This document shows positions 55,479 through 63,735 of a stretch of 64,000 bases of DNA, one piece after another. The number at the start of each line of letters is the position of its first letter. The stretch's first letter is position 1. The stretch lies in the NCBI RefSeq assembly GCF_007856155.1, contig NZ_CP042266.1:3100001-3164000 (forward strand), written 5' to 3'. The notes beneath the pieces are model-generated. The model worked only from the letters and a program-made list of their open reading frames with translations. It ran no database searches and was not told the origin of the DNA. A program made the position numbers and the translations under genes. Source of the DNA: Streptomyces qinzhouensis. Its GTDB lineage: Bacteria; Actinomycetota; Actinomycetes; Streptomycetales; Streptomycetaceae.

Positions 55479-55934
55479 ATGAACTTCACGATCAAGGACG
55501 TGACCTGGTCCGATGCGGACGCCGGTGCGCTGCGGGACGCCCAGCGGGCGGAGATAGCCGCGGTGTACGGCACCTCCGACAGCGAGCCCGGAACACCCCC
55601 GTCGGCGGCCGACATCGCCGCCTTCGTCGTCGCGTACACCCCCGACGGCACCCCGGTCGCCTGCGGCGGGCTGCGCCGGCTCGACGCCGCCACGGGCGAG
55701 GTGAAGCGGATGTACGTGGCCCCCGGCGCCCGGGGCTCCGGCGTCGCGGCCGCCGTGCTGGAAGCTCTGGAGTCCCGGGCCCGGGACCGTTCCTGGACCC
55801 GGCTGCGGCTCGAAACCGGCGACCGGCAGCAGGCCGCCGTCCGCTTCTACACCCGCTCCGGCTACACCCCGATCCCGGCGTTCGGCGCCTACCGGGACGC
55901 CCCGGACTCCCTCTGCTTCGAACGGGCCCTGTAA
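55479..55934 (+). CDS. GNAT family N-acetyltransferase
   Basis: This 151-residue acetyltransferase has CGGLRRLDAATGEVKRMYVAPGARGSGVAAAVLEALE, containing the acetyl-CoA pyrophosphate loop R-G-S-G-V-A, and the C-terminal FYTRSGYTPIPAFGAYRD. The substrate is unknown. The start ATG is 95 bp from the divergent SUKH start. Confidence 0.9.
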   Translation: MNFTIKDVTWSDADAGALRDAQRAEIAAVYGTSDSEPGTPPSAADIAAFVVAYTPDGTPVACGGLRRLDAATGEVKRMYVAPGARGSGVAAAVLEALESRARDRSWTRLRLETGDRQQAAVRFYTRSGYTPIPAFGAYRDAPDSLCFERAL

Positions 55935-56106
55935 CCCGCGTCCCGGCGCACCGCCCCTGAATCCGCATGGACTTGCGTACGAGTCACTCGTTGGGACGGT
56001 CCTCGTCTCCCGCTCTCGCTCCGGCCCCCGCCCGCCCGGGACCCTTACCGGGGAACGGGGGTACGACCGGATAACCGGACAACCGGAACAGGGGGGCGGC
56101 GACGCC

Positions 56107-56469
56107 ATGACGGAACGGGAATCGGGACCGGACAGCGGGTGGGCGGGGCCCGCGCGGGACGAAGTACGTCACGGAGCAGGGGACGGGGCACGGGACGAAG
56201 AACTCGCCGAACAGGCGGTCCTGGTGGCCGCCGGGCTCGCCGATCTGCTGCTGAGCACGGTCGGCACGGCGGTCGGCACCGCTGTCGACACCGCGCGGGG
56301 CCTGCTGCGGCGCTCCGACACCGAGGGCCTCGCGGCGGACGCCGGGCAGGACCTCAAGGCCCGCGGGCGGCTCGCCCTGGACCGGTACACCACCCGGCCC
56401 CCGGCCCATCTGGAGCTGCTCGCCCGGCAGTCCCGGTACGCGACCGGGGCCCATGCCCATGACGGCTGA
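56107..56469 (+). CDS. Small hypothetical protein preceding the polyprenyl synthase
   Basis: The 120-residue frame has a hydrophilic N-terminus and an amphipathic Ala/Val/Thr-rich middle (LAEQAVLVAAGLADLLLSTVGTAVG). It overlaps the start of the polyprenyl synthase gene, as in coupled genes. A family is not recognised. Its position suggests a membrane-associated or accessory role in the isoprenoid operon. Confidence 0.6.
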   Translation: MTERESGPDSGWAGPARDEVRHGAGDGARDEELAEQAVLVAAGLADLLLSTVGTAVGTAVDTARGLLRRSDTEGLAADAGQDLKARGRLALDRYTTRPPAHLELLARQSRYATGAHAHDG

Positions 56470-57517
56470 CCGCTACGACCCCGGGGCCTTCAAGTCCCGG
56501 GTCGACGGCGCCCTGCGCCGCTTCGTGGGCGAGGAGGCGGACCGGCTGGTCGCGATCGACCCGGAGCTGGCGCCGGTCGCCGAGCAGGTGGAGGCCGCCG
56601 TAGCGGAAGGTAAGCGGCTGCGGGCCGCCTTCTGTTACTGGGGCTGGCGCGCGGCCGGCCAGCCCGACAGCGACGCGCTGCTGCTGGCCGCCGCGTCGAT
56701 GGAGCTGATCCACGCGGCGGCCGTGGTCCATGACGATCTGATCGACGACAGCCCGCTGCGGCACGGGCGGCCCACCGCCCATATCGCGCTCCGCTCCGGG
56801 CTGCGGCACCGGCCGCGGAAGGTGAGCGCGGCCCGGGCGCTGGCGATGCTGGTCGGGGATCTGCTGATATCGCTGGCCGGGCAGCTGTTCGCCGGCAGCG
56901 GGCTGCCCGCCGCCTATCTCGCCCGGGCCCGCCCCCTCTGGTCGGCGCTGGCCCGGGAGCTGATCGCGGGCGAGTGCCTGGAGATCCTCCGTACCGGTAC
57001 GGCCCCCGATACGGAGGCCTCGCTGAAGGTGATCCGGTACAAGACCGCCAAGTACACGGTCGAGCAGCCGCTGCTGATCGGCGGCGCCCTCGCGGGCGCG
57101 GGCGAGCACTTGCGGGCGGGTTTCTCGGCGTACGGGCTGCCGCTGGGCGAGGCCTTCCAGCTGCGGGACGATCTGCTGGGCCTCTTCGGCGATCCGGCCA
57201 GGACCGGTAAGGCGCCCCAGGACGATTTGCGGACCGCCCGGCCCACCGCCCTGCTGGCGGAGACCTGGCGGGCGGCGGACGAGTCGGAGCGGGTCGAGCT
57301 GCGGACGCTGCTGGCCCGGGGCCGGTCCCTGGACGAGGCCGGGGTCGAGTCCGTACGGACCCTGATGACCCGGCTCGACGCCCCCGGCCGTATCGAGCAC
57401 ATGATCACCGCCCGGGTCGAGGAGGCCACCCGCGCCCTGGACGAGGTGGCGGTACCGCGCGCGGCGGCGGCCGCGCTGGCGGCCCTGGCGCATTCGGCGA
57501 CGGTCCGCCGCTTCTGA
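56459..57517 (+). CDS. Polyprenyl diphosphate synthase (GGPP synthase-like)
   Basis: This 352-residue all-helical trans-prenyltransferase has the first Asp-rich motif HDDLIDDS followed by RHGRPT, and the second motif QLRDDLLGLFGDPARTGK, plus AEGKRLRAAFCYW near the N-terminus for diphosphate binding. It extends allylic diphosphates with IPP to a chain of about C20 or longer. ATG 56459 and ATG 56453 are both possible. It overlaps the preceding small gene and lies 83 bp before an oxygenase gene on the same strand, suggesting a prenyl-chain pathway. No terpene cyclase is nearby. Confidence 0.9.
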   Translation: MTADRYDPGAFKSRVDGALRRFVGEEADRLVAIDPELAPVAEQVEAAVAEGKRLRAAFCYWGWRAAGQPDSDALLLAAASMELIHAAAVVHDDLIDDSPLRHGRPTAHIALRSGLRHRPRKVSAARALAMLVGDLLISLAGQLFAGSGLPAAYLARARPLWSALARELIAGECLEILRTGTAPDTEASLKVIRYKTAKYTVEQPLLIGGALAGAGEHLRAGFSAYGLPLGEAFQLRDDLLGLFGDPARTGKAPQDDLRTARPTALLAETWRAADESERVELRTLLARGRSLDEAGVESVRTLMTRLDAPGRIEHMITARVEEATRALDEVAVPRAAAAALAALAHSATVRRF

Positions 57518-57600
57518 CCCCCGATACGGACCCGGCCCCGGACCCGGACCCGCCCCGGACAACGGACAACGGACAACGGACACGAGAGGCAGGACGCCCG

Positions 57601-58767
57601 ATGCCGTACCCCTACACCGAAGAGTCCCTCAAGGAGCTGCGCAACACCGGTGACGAACTGGCCGACGCCACTGTCGCCGCCCTCTTCGAACGCGGTGACG
57701 TCGGGACGTTCAACACCCTCATGCGGTACGTCTCCACCGCGGGCGCCCCGCTGCCGGAGGGGCTGCCGGACGTGGCCCGCGAGTATCTGGCGGCGACCGC
57801 CACGCCGCCCGCGTGGGTCGACTGGGGCGAGATGGAGAAGGCCCGGCTCTTCTTCATCGACAACAACGTGCATATCTCCACAGCGCTGTCCTTCGCGTCG
57901 ATGCCCGCCTGCTATGTCGTGCCTCGGGTGGCGAAACTGCTGTCGGCGACGCACTCCCTCGCCTATCCGTCGAAGCGGATGGCGGAGACCGGGCAGTTCG
58001 TGGTCTATCTGATGCGGCCGGACGCCTTCGAGGCGGGCAGCCGTTTCGTACCGGCGGCGCAGAAGGTACGGCTGCTGCACGCGTCGATCCGCCACCATCT
58101 GCTGCGCGAGGACCGCTGGGACACCGAGACCGACGGGGTGCCGATCTGTCTGGAGGACATGATCGGCGGGCAGATGTTCTTCTCGATGCTGGTGCTGGAC
58201 AGTCTGCACCGGCTCGGTATCCATATGAGCAACGAGGGCGCGGACGCCTACTACTACGCGTGGCGGGTGGTCGGCGCGATGCTCGGCGTCGACCAGGACG
58301 CGGTGCCGAAGACCCTGGAGGAGGCCCGTCAGTTCTCCGATCTCTATATGACCCTCCATATGGGCCCGTCGGACGAGGGCGTGCAGCTGACCCGGCAACT
58401 GGTCGAGATGTACGAGGAGGTGGTCCCGGGGACGCTGTTCGACCCGATCGTCGGCGCGCTGGTCCGCCATCTGGTCGGGGACACCTGCGGGGACTGGCTC
58501 GGGGTCCCCCGTACCCCTTGGGACACGGCGGTGAAGGCGGTTCCGCATCTGCTGGGGGTGCTGGAGACCATCGAGGACCGTTCGCCGTACGGGGCGTGGG
58601 CGCTCGACAAGCTGGGGGATCTGGTGTCGGTCTTCGAACTGTCGGCGCTGACCAGGGGCCGGGTGATGCACTACGCGATCCCGGAGCAGCTGAAGAGGGA
58701 GTTCGGGGTCTCGGGCACGGTGCCGCCGAAGCGGCGCTGGAGCCCGCCGCCGGTGACGGTCGGCTGA
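57601..58767 (+). CDS. MpaB/Lcp-type oxygenase (DUF2236, oxygenase-protein a family)
   Basis: The 388-residue helical protein carries YPSKRMAETGQFV (Arg-x3-Thr, as near the haem in Lcp) and RLLHASIRHHLL (candidate axial His) in the DUF2236 order. The family includes latex-clearing protein Lcp, which oxidatively cleaves polyisoprene, and fungal MpaB, which cleaves a farnesyl side chain. There is no signal peptide, so it acts inside the cell. It lies directly behind a polyprenyl synthase, so a C-C bond-cleaving step on a prenyl chain is the natural hypothesis. Haem residues are placed by pattern only. Confidence 0.82.
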   Translation: MPYPYTEESLKELRNTGDELADATVAALFERGDVGTFNTLMRYVSTAGAPLPEGLPDVAREYLAATATPPAWVDWGEMEKARLFFIDNNVHISTALSFASMPACYVVPRVAKLLSATHSLAYPSKRMAETGQFVVYLMRPDAFEAGSRFVPAAQKVRLLHASIRHHLLREDRWDTETDGVPICLEDMIGGQMFFSMLVLDSLHRLGIHMSNEGADAYYYAWRVVGAMLGVDQDAVPKTLEEARQFSDLYMTLHMGPSDEGVQLTRQLVEMYEEVVPGTLFDPIVGALVRHLVGDTCGDWLGVPRTPWDTAVKAVPHLLGVLETIEDRSPYGAWALDKLGDLVSVFELSALTRGRVMHYAIPEQLKREFGVSGTVPPKRRWSPPPVTVG

Positions 58768-58967
58768 ACCCCCTGACCGGGTGTCGGGCGCCTGAACCCT
58801 TCAGGACCGGATTCCGGGCCCCTCCTCCCCGGGCCGGCGGCCCGCACCCAGCCCCGTCCGGCCGGGATATCTCCGCGCCCACCCGTCCGGCCGGGGCACC
58901 CCGCCCTCTCCTCACCTCTCCTCACCCTGAAATTCCCTCTTCCCTCCGGGCACCTCCACGCCCTATT

Positions 58968-58986
58968 GTTCTAGTAGACATAGAAC
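58968..58986. promoter_or_regulatory. YtrA-type GntR operator
   Basis: GTTCTA (58968-58973), seven bases, TAGAAC (58981-58986) lies 25 bp upstream of GTG 59011. This layout resembles operators of YtrA-subfamily GntR repressors, and such a gene follows in the same operon. Confidence 0.65.
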
Positions 58987-59010
58987 TAACCGAACCGCTT
59001 GGAGGGTGAA

Positions 59011-60036
59011 GTGAGAGATCCAGCAGCCCAGGCCCCGACGCCGGACCCGGCGGCCGGGACCCGTGCCGGACGACTGCGGCGCCGGTGCGTCCTGGCCGTA
59101 CCGCCGGTTCTCGCCGCCGCCGTCCTCCTGGTGGTCTTCGCGTCGGTACGGGGCGAACTCCCCGACCGGCTGGCCACGCACGTCGGCGAGGACGGCCGCG
59201 CCGACGGCTTCACCGGCCGTGACACCTTCGCCCTGGCCGCCCTGCTCTCCCTCTTCGGACTCGGCTCCCTCTTCACCGCCACGGCCCGCTTCACCTCCGG
59301 CCTCCGGCAGGCGACGGCCGCGCCCCGGCTGCTGCTCGCGATCGGAGCGGGCACGATCGCCCTCATCGGCTATCTGACCGTGATGATCCTGCTCGCCAAC
59401 TCCGGCGCGGCCGACCCGGCCACCGTCCACTTCTCGGACTGGCAGCTCGCCGCCGCCGGGGCCACCGGAGCCGCGGCCGGCGCCCTGGCCTGGTTCGCCG
59501 CCGGACCCGACCCGGTCACGGCGGACCCGGACATACCCACGGGCGGAGGCGATCTACTCCCTCTCCGCCCCGGGGAGCGGATCGTCTGGACCCGTACGGT
59601 GACCGCGCCCGGCGTCTGGGCGGCGGGCGGGATCACCGTCGCCGGTCTGACCGCGCTCGGCGCCTTCGCGGGCTGGTGGCTGCTGGCCCTGGCCATACCC
59701 CTCGGCCTGGTCTTCGCCGCGACCGGCCGGGTCCGGGTGACGGCGGACGCCCGCGGGCTGACGGTCACCCCGGCGGGGCTGCGCGCCCCGCGTGTCCATG
59801 TCCCCCTGGCGGAGATATCCTCCGCCGCGACCCGCCCGGTCAGCGCCGTGCGCGACTTCGGCGGCTGGGGCTACCGAGCCCGGGCCGGCGCGAGCGGGGT
59901 GATCCTGCGGTCGGGCGACGCGCTCGCCGTCAGCCGGGCGTCGGGCGGTACGTTTCTGGTGACCGTGGACGACGCCCGGACAGCGGCGGCCACCCTCAAC
60001 ACCCTGGCGGACCGCTCCCACCACACCGGCCCCTGA
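59011..60036 (+). CDS. DUF1648-type membrane protein
   Basis: This 341-residue protein has about five transmembrane segments. The N-terminal part contains the DUF1648 phrase ELPDRLATHVGEDGRADGF between helices 1 and 2; the C-terminal part has a PH-like or beta-rich cytosolic region (RVRVTADARGLTVTPAGLR). GTG 59011 has GGAGG five bases upstream; a TTG at 58999 is in frame but unlikely. It is followed by a GntR regulator gene, and such pairs occur in many Streptomyces. The function is unknown. Confidence 0.82.
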   Translation: MRDPAAQAPTPDPAAGTRAGRLRRRCVLAVPPVLAAAVLLVVFASVRGELPDRLATHVGEDGRADGFTGRDTFALAALLSLFGLGSLFTATARFTSGLRQATAAPRLLLAIGAGTIALIGYLTVMILLANSGAADPATVHFSDWQLAAAGATGAAAGALAWFAAGPDPVTADPDIPTGGGDLLPLRPGERIVWTRTVTAPGVWAAGGITVAGLTALGAFAGWWLLALAIPLGLVFAATGRVRVTADARGLTVTPAGLRAPRVHVPLAEISSAATRPVSAVRDFGGWGYRARAGASGVILRSGDALAVSRASGGTFLVTVDDARTAAATLNTLADRSHHTGP

Positions 60037-60090
60037 CCCGCCTCCGCACCCCCGTCCCCACACCACCCCACCCCACCCTGAGAGCGAGAC

Positions 60091-60459
60091 ATGCTCTTCC
60101 GAATCGACCACCAGTCGCCGCTCTCCCTCAGCGACCAGGTCGCGGCCTCCGTCCGGCGCGCTCTCGCCGACGGTTCCGCCGGACCGGGAGAGCGGCTCCC
60201 CGCCGCCCGGGAGCTGGCAACATCCCTGGAGATAAACCTCCACACCGTCCTGCGCGGCTACCAGAAGCTGCGCGACGAGGGCCTGGTGGAACTCCGCCGC
60301 GGCCGCGGCGCGATGATCAGCGAAGGAGCCGGCCCGGCCCGCGGCCGCCTGATCGAACGCGTCCATGAACTGGCGGCCGAGGCCCGCGCGATAGGCCTCT
60401 CCGACGACGAACTCCTCACCCTGATCCGCCACACCCTGAACCCGTCCACCCCCCACTGA
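60091..60459 (+). CDS. GntR family regulator, YtrA subfamily
   Basis: The 122-residue protein has a GntR winged helix (LSDQVAASVRRALADG, RLPAARELATSLEINLHTVLRGYQKLRDEGLVELRRGRG) and only a short helical tail of about 45 residues, the YtrA form. It lies 54 bp after the DUF1648 gene and should repress its own operon through the palindrome at 58968-58986. Confidence 0.9.
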   Translation: MLFRIDHQSPLSLSDQVAASVRRALADGSAGPGERLPAARELATSLEINLHTVLRGYQKLRDEGLVELRRGRGAMISEGAGPARGRLIERVHELAAEARAIGLSDDELLTLIRHTLNPSTPH

Positions 60460-60784
60460 CCTCGACCGGCGCCCGCTCGGAACCAGTCGTAGCGCCAGTC
60501 GCTGACATGTCGACCCTTGACAGCTTCTGCCCATCCGTCGACCCGCGCGGCTGGTGAGCCCCCGCCGCCCAAGTCGTCGGCGACTCCGGGGTCCGCGGCT
60601 TTACAAAGGTGCTCGGAGTGTTTGGTTCTGCTCGAACAGTCGCGCCATAAAGACCGGCCATTACCGCGTGATATCCATGGGAACTCGCCAAATCCCCTGG
60701 AACATTCGCTTCCGGGCTCCCCCTGCAGGAAGGTCTGAAGAAACCCGCTCACATCAGTCAAAGATCTCTAACGGGGTGATCCAC
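60460..60784. other. Intergenic region with a possible promoter, no gene seen
   Basis: It is less GC-rich than the flanks. A possible promoter is TTGGTT (60622-60627) and CATAAA (60646-60651) with 18 bp between, about 130 bp upstream of the next gene. TTGACA at 60518-60523 has no matching -10 box. No open frame has a good start site. Confidence 0.35.
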
Positions 60785-61222
60785 GTGAGCAGAATCAAGG
60801 TAACCAAGATCCTGGCCACCGCCACGGCGACCGGCATGATCGCCGCTCTGGGAGTCATTGTCAGCGCGACGCCCGCATCGGCCCATAAGATCACATGTTC
60901 CTGGAACAAGGGTGTGGGTACGCCCTGGTCCACGAGCGGTAAGAACGCCAAGGGCTTTGTGCAGGTCAAGTGCTCCGACAACCTCGACAAGGCGAACACC
61001 AGCGCGCAGATTCAGCTGTACCGCAGCGGTAAATGGCGGAACCAGGGCGCGAAGGTCGTCAGCTACTCGACCGCCAAAACCATCCATGTCAATGACTCGG
61101 CAGCAAAGCGGATCGGCGGGTACCACTACCGCACCAAGGGAACCCACTTCGGACAGCACGGCAATATCTTCGCGCTGCCGACGTATTACTCTCCCACCCG
61201 CTACCTCGTCCGCAACGGCTGA
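60785..61222 (+). CDS. Small secreted protein
   Basis: This 145-residue protein has a Sec signal peptide (about 1-33, ending TPASAHK). The mature part is basic, rich in Lys, Ser, Gly and Tyr, with two cysteines (TCSW, VKCSD) and beta-strand-like segments. GGGGTGA precedes GTG 60785; GTG 60776 is in frame but overlaps that site. I do not recognise the family. Confidence 0.78.
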   Translation: MSRIKVTKILATATATGMIAALGVIVSATPASAHKITCSWNKGVGTPWSTSGKNAKGFVQVKCSDNLDKANTSAQIQLYRSGKWRNQGAKVVSYSTAKTIHVNDSAAKRIGGYHYRTKGTHFGQHGNIFALPTYYSPTRYLVRNG

Positions 61223-61305
61223 TACGGCCGTCACGGACCGATCTTGAGGGCGCGCGCGGTACTCCGGCCGGAGTACCGCGCGTCCCGCACTTCTGAGGAG
61301 GAAAT

Positions 61306-61614
61306 ATGCGGGAGCTGGAACCGCAGGCAGTCCGGTTGCTCAACCTCGCCCAAGAAGTCTGCCGGGTCCGTCACGGCCGGGTGGTCGCCCCGCAGGACCT
61401 CGTCTTCGCCTATGTGGTGAGGCAGTTGACGCCCCCGGACGAGTCCCCCGGGTATGCGGCCCAGGACAGCGCCTCCCCGGAACATGTCCTGCTGGGTCCC
61501 GAGATCCATGCCGTGCTGACGCTGGAGACGGACGAGCCGGTCGTCCTGGGCGAACTGGTGGATCTGGCGGCCGCCCACTGCAAGGAGCTGATCGGATACC
61601 TGGGAATCGAGTGA
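61306..61614 (+). CDS. Small hypothetical protein, translationally coupled to a lipoprotein
   Basis: This 102-residue soluble protein has LLNLAQEVCRVRHGRVVAPQDLVFAYVV, loosely reminiscent of Clp N-terminal-like helices, but no clear family match. The ribosome binding site GAGGAGGA is strong. Its TGA overlaps the GTG start of the next gene (GTGA), so the two are one unit. Confidence 0.75.
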   Translation: MRELEPQAVRLLNLAQEVCRVRHGRVVAPQDLVFAYVVRQLTPPDESPGYAAQDSASPEHVLLGPEIHAVLTLETDEPVVLGELVDLAAAHCKELIGYLGIE

Positions 61615-62177
61615 ACGGGCGGCGGTCGACCAGGTATGGAGCATTCGCCGTGCTCCTGGTGATGGGGCCGGCGGGGTGCACCTCCACGGAAGCGGAACGG
61701 AACGGGCTCGACGGCGCGGGCTGGAAGAAGGAATCCGTCCTCAGCGGTGCGGAAGCCACCCTCGGCCAGGTCTCACCCGCCGCCTGCCGACCACTCGTGG
61801 AGATACTCGACCGCCGTACGCCCGATGACGAGGTCACCGGATTCCGCCATGAGCAGCGCGGGTCCTATCTCCTGATCCGCGAGTTCACGGGGACTGTCGG
61901 CCTTCCCCGGCGGGTCTTGGACGCGGCGAGGGCCTGCCCGGCCATGACGATGGGGTACGACTCCACCACCCTCACCTACACCGTCACCGTCGTCGCCCAG
62001 GACAAGCGGGAGACCCGGTTGCTGCTGGCCGCCCAGGAGTCCGGCACTCCCTTGACGGAGATGCTCGTGTCCGCGGCCGAGCGGGATGGCCGGCAGTCGC
62101 TGATCCGGGTCATGCGTCCCGAGGGCATCGGCGACGTCGAGAGGGCGGGCGCGGATCTGGCGGTGTCCACCGGCTGA
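61611..62177 (+). CDS. Hypothetical lipoprotein
   Basis: The 188-residue product has a short basic N-terminus, a hydrophobic stretch and GPAGC as lipobox, then a soluble domain with RPLVEILDRRTPDDEVTGF and an SYLLIREFTGTVGLP segment. Lipid anchoring on the outer face of the membrane is inferred. GTG 61611 overlaps the upstream stop. No family is recognised; its coupling to the 61306 gene suggests a shared role. Confidence 0.78.
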   Translation: MNGRRSTRYGAFAVLLVMGPAGCTSTEAERNGLDGAGWKKESVLSGAEATLGQVSPAACRPLVEILDRRTPDDEVTGFRHEQRGSYLLIREFTGTVGLPRRVLDAARACPAMTMGYDSTTLTYTVTVVAQDKRETRLLLAAQESGTPLTEMLVSAAERDGRQSLIRVMRPEGIGDVERAGADLAVSTG

Positions 62178-62293
62178 CCCGGGTACCGACACCGGTCGGC
62201 GGTTCCGGGCGGCTCGTCGGCGTGTCGGTCGATCATCCTCCGGACTCCGGACGATCCTCCATCAGGAGAGCGTCGACGGTGGAAGGGGGCTCG

Positions 62294-63682
62294 GTGGGCA
62301 GTCGTTCACATGCGGCCGTACTGGCCGTGTGCGCCGCCCTGCTGGGGCCCGCCTGCTCGCCCGCGCCGGACACGACGGCCGGACCGGCCCGGGCACAGGA
62401 CGCGCCGTCGTGTCGCGGAACCCTGGTCGGCGTGGCGCACCCCGATGACGACGTCTTCTTCCTGACCCCGGAGATCAGGCACACCATCCGCGCCGGATGC
62501 CGCGTCGACACCGTCTATCTGACGGCGGGCGACGACGGTAAGAAGGACCGGATGAAGGCCCTGGAGTACGTCGACCGCAGGGAGTACGGCGTACGGGCGG
62601 CCTACGCGGAGATGGCGGAGGCGTCCAACGACTGGAAACGAGCGGATGTGCAGGCCGATGGGGTCCGGGTCAGGTCCTATCTCCTCGCCGACAAGGACCG
62701 GGACACCGATGTACGGCTGACCTTCCTGGACCTCCACGACGGACTCCCCCAGGGCGGGAGCCCGAACAGCCTCCTCAAGCTCTTCGAGGGCAGCAGGAAC
62801 AGCATCGAACCGTTCCAGAGCGGCAGCGGGAGCTATACGGAGAGCGAGCTGCTCGCGACGGTCTCCGCACTGGTCCGGCTGAGCAAGGCCGAACGCATCC
62901 TGACCATGGACCACGACAACGCCTCCTTCGCCTTCGGTCTCGGCGGGCGCGTCGACCACAGCGACCACGGCATCACCGCCCGCTACCTCAGGAAGGTCGG
63001 CTACGGGCTCGGCATCCCGGTCTCCTCCTACCTCGGCTACACCATGTCCCCGCTGAAGCCGAACCTCACCGCCGCCGAGTCGGCCGAGAAGGACGAGGTG
63101 GCCCGCTGGTACATCGCCAACCGGAAATGCCGCGCCACCGGGACCTGTGCGAACGTCGCCCCCTTCAAAGGCCCGCTCCAGAAGGACTGGAGCCTGTGGA
63201 TCCAACGCCAGTACCAGCAGAGTCCACGGGCCCCGCGCCCCGGTGAGCTGCTGGGAGACATCGGCCGGACCACGTTCTTCACGGGCCGGAGCCCGGAGCA
63301 GTGTCTGCACGCCGACGCCGGCAGGGTCGGTATCCGCGCCTGCGACGGGTCGGCCCAACAGAAGTGGGACTTGGGCCATGACAAGACGATCCGGCTCCGG
63401 AGCGACCGGGGCTCCTGCCTGACCGCGTCGGAGGGGTCTGCCCGGCTCGCGTCGTGCAAACCCGGCGCCCCTGACCAGCAGTGGACCCGGGTGCCGTGGC
63501 AGAGCACATCCTGGAAGCGGACCGCCTGGCAGATCTCCGGGAGCGGGAATCGCTGCCTGTATCAGGACGACCGCGAACTCCCGTCCCGCTGGGACGACCG
63601 CGACCGGCAGAACCCGCAGTTGAAGCTCTCCGCCTGCGGGACGCAGCCGATGCCGGAGCTGTACTGGCGGTGGGGTGAGTGA
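62294..63682 (+). CDS. PIG-L family deacetylase fused to a ricin-type lectin region
   Basis: This 462-residue secreted lipoprotein (signal with LLGPAC) has a PIG-L/LmbE domain: VGVAHPDDDVFFLTPE (zinc ligands His and Asp), TAGDDG, and RVDHSDHGITARYL with the final His pair. A C-terminal beta-trefoil part of about 150 residues carries QxW-type repeats (AQQKWDLG, DQQWTRV), suggesting carbohydrate binding. It may deacetylate N-acetylated glycans or cell-wall material outside the cell. GTG 62294 has GAAGGGGG upstream and gives a good signal peptide; the frame is open from 62222. A strong terminator follows. Confidence 0.85.
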   Translation: MGSRSHAAVLAVCAALLGPACSPAPDTTAGPARAQDAPSCRGTLVGVAHPDDDVFFLTPEIRHTIRAGCRVDTVYLTAGDDGKKDRMKALEYVDRREYGVRAAYAEMAEASNDWKRADVQADGVRVRSYLLADKDRDTDVRLTFLDLHDGLPQGGSPNSLLKLFEGSRNSIEPFQSGSGSYTESELLATVSALVRLSKAERILTMDHDNASFAFGLGGRVDHSDHGITARYLRKVGYGLGIPVSSYLGYTMSPLKPNLTAAESAEKDEVARWYIANRKCRATGTCANVAPFKGPLQKDWSLWIQRQYQQSPRAPRPGELLGDIGRTTFFTGRSPEQCLHADAGRVGIRACDGSAQQKWDLGHDKTIRLRSDRGSCLTASEGSARLASCKPGAPDQQWTRVPWQSTSWKRTAWQISGSGNRCLYQDDRELPSRWDDRDRQNPQLKLSACGTQPMPELYWRWGE

Positions 63683-63686
63683 AGCC

Positions 63687-63730
63687 CGTCGGGGTGCTCC
63701 CCTGCGCTGGACAAGAGGAGCACCCCGACG
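63687..63730. terminator. Bidirectional terminator between PIG-L and DUF397 genes
   Basis: CGTCGGGGTGCTCC (63687-63700) and GGAGCACCCCGACG (63717-63730) form a perfect 14-bp stem with a 16-nt loop between the convergent stops. Confidence 0.8.
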
Positions 63731-63735
63731 AGGTC

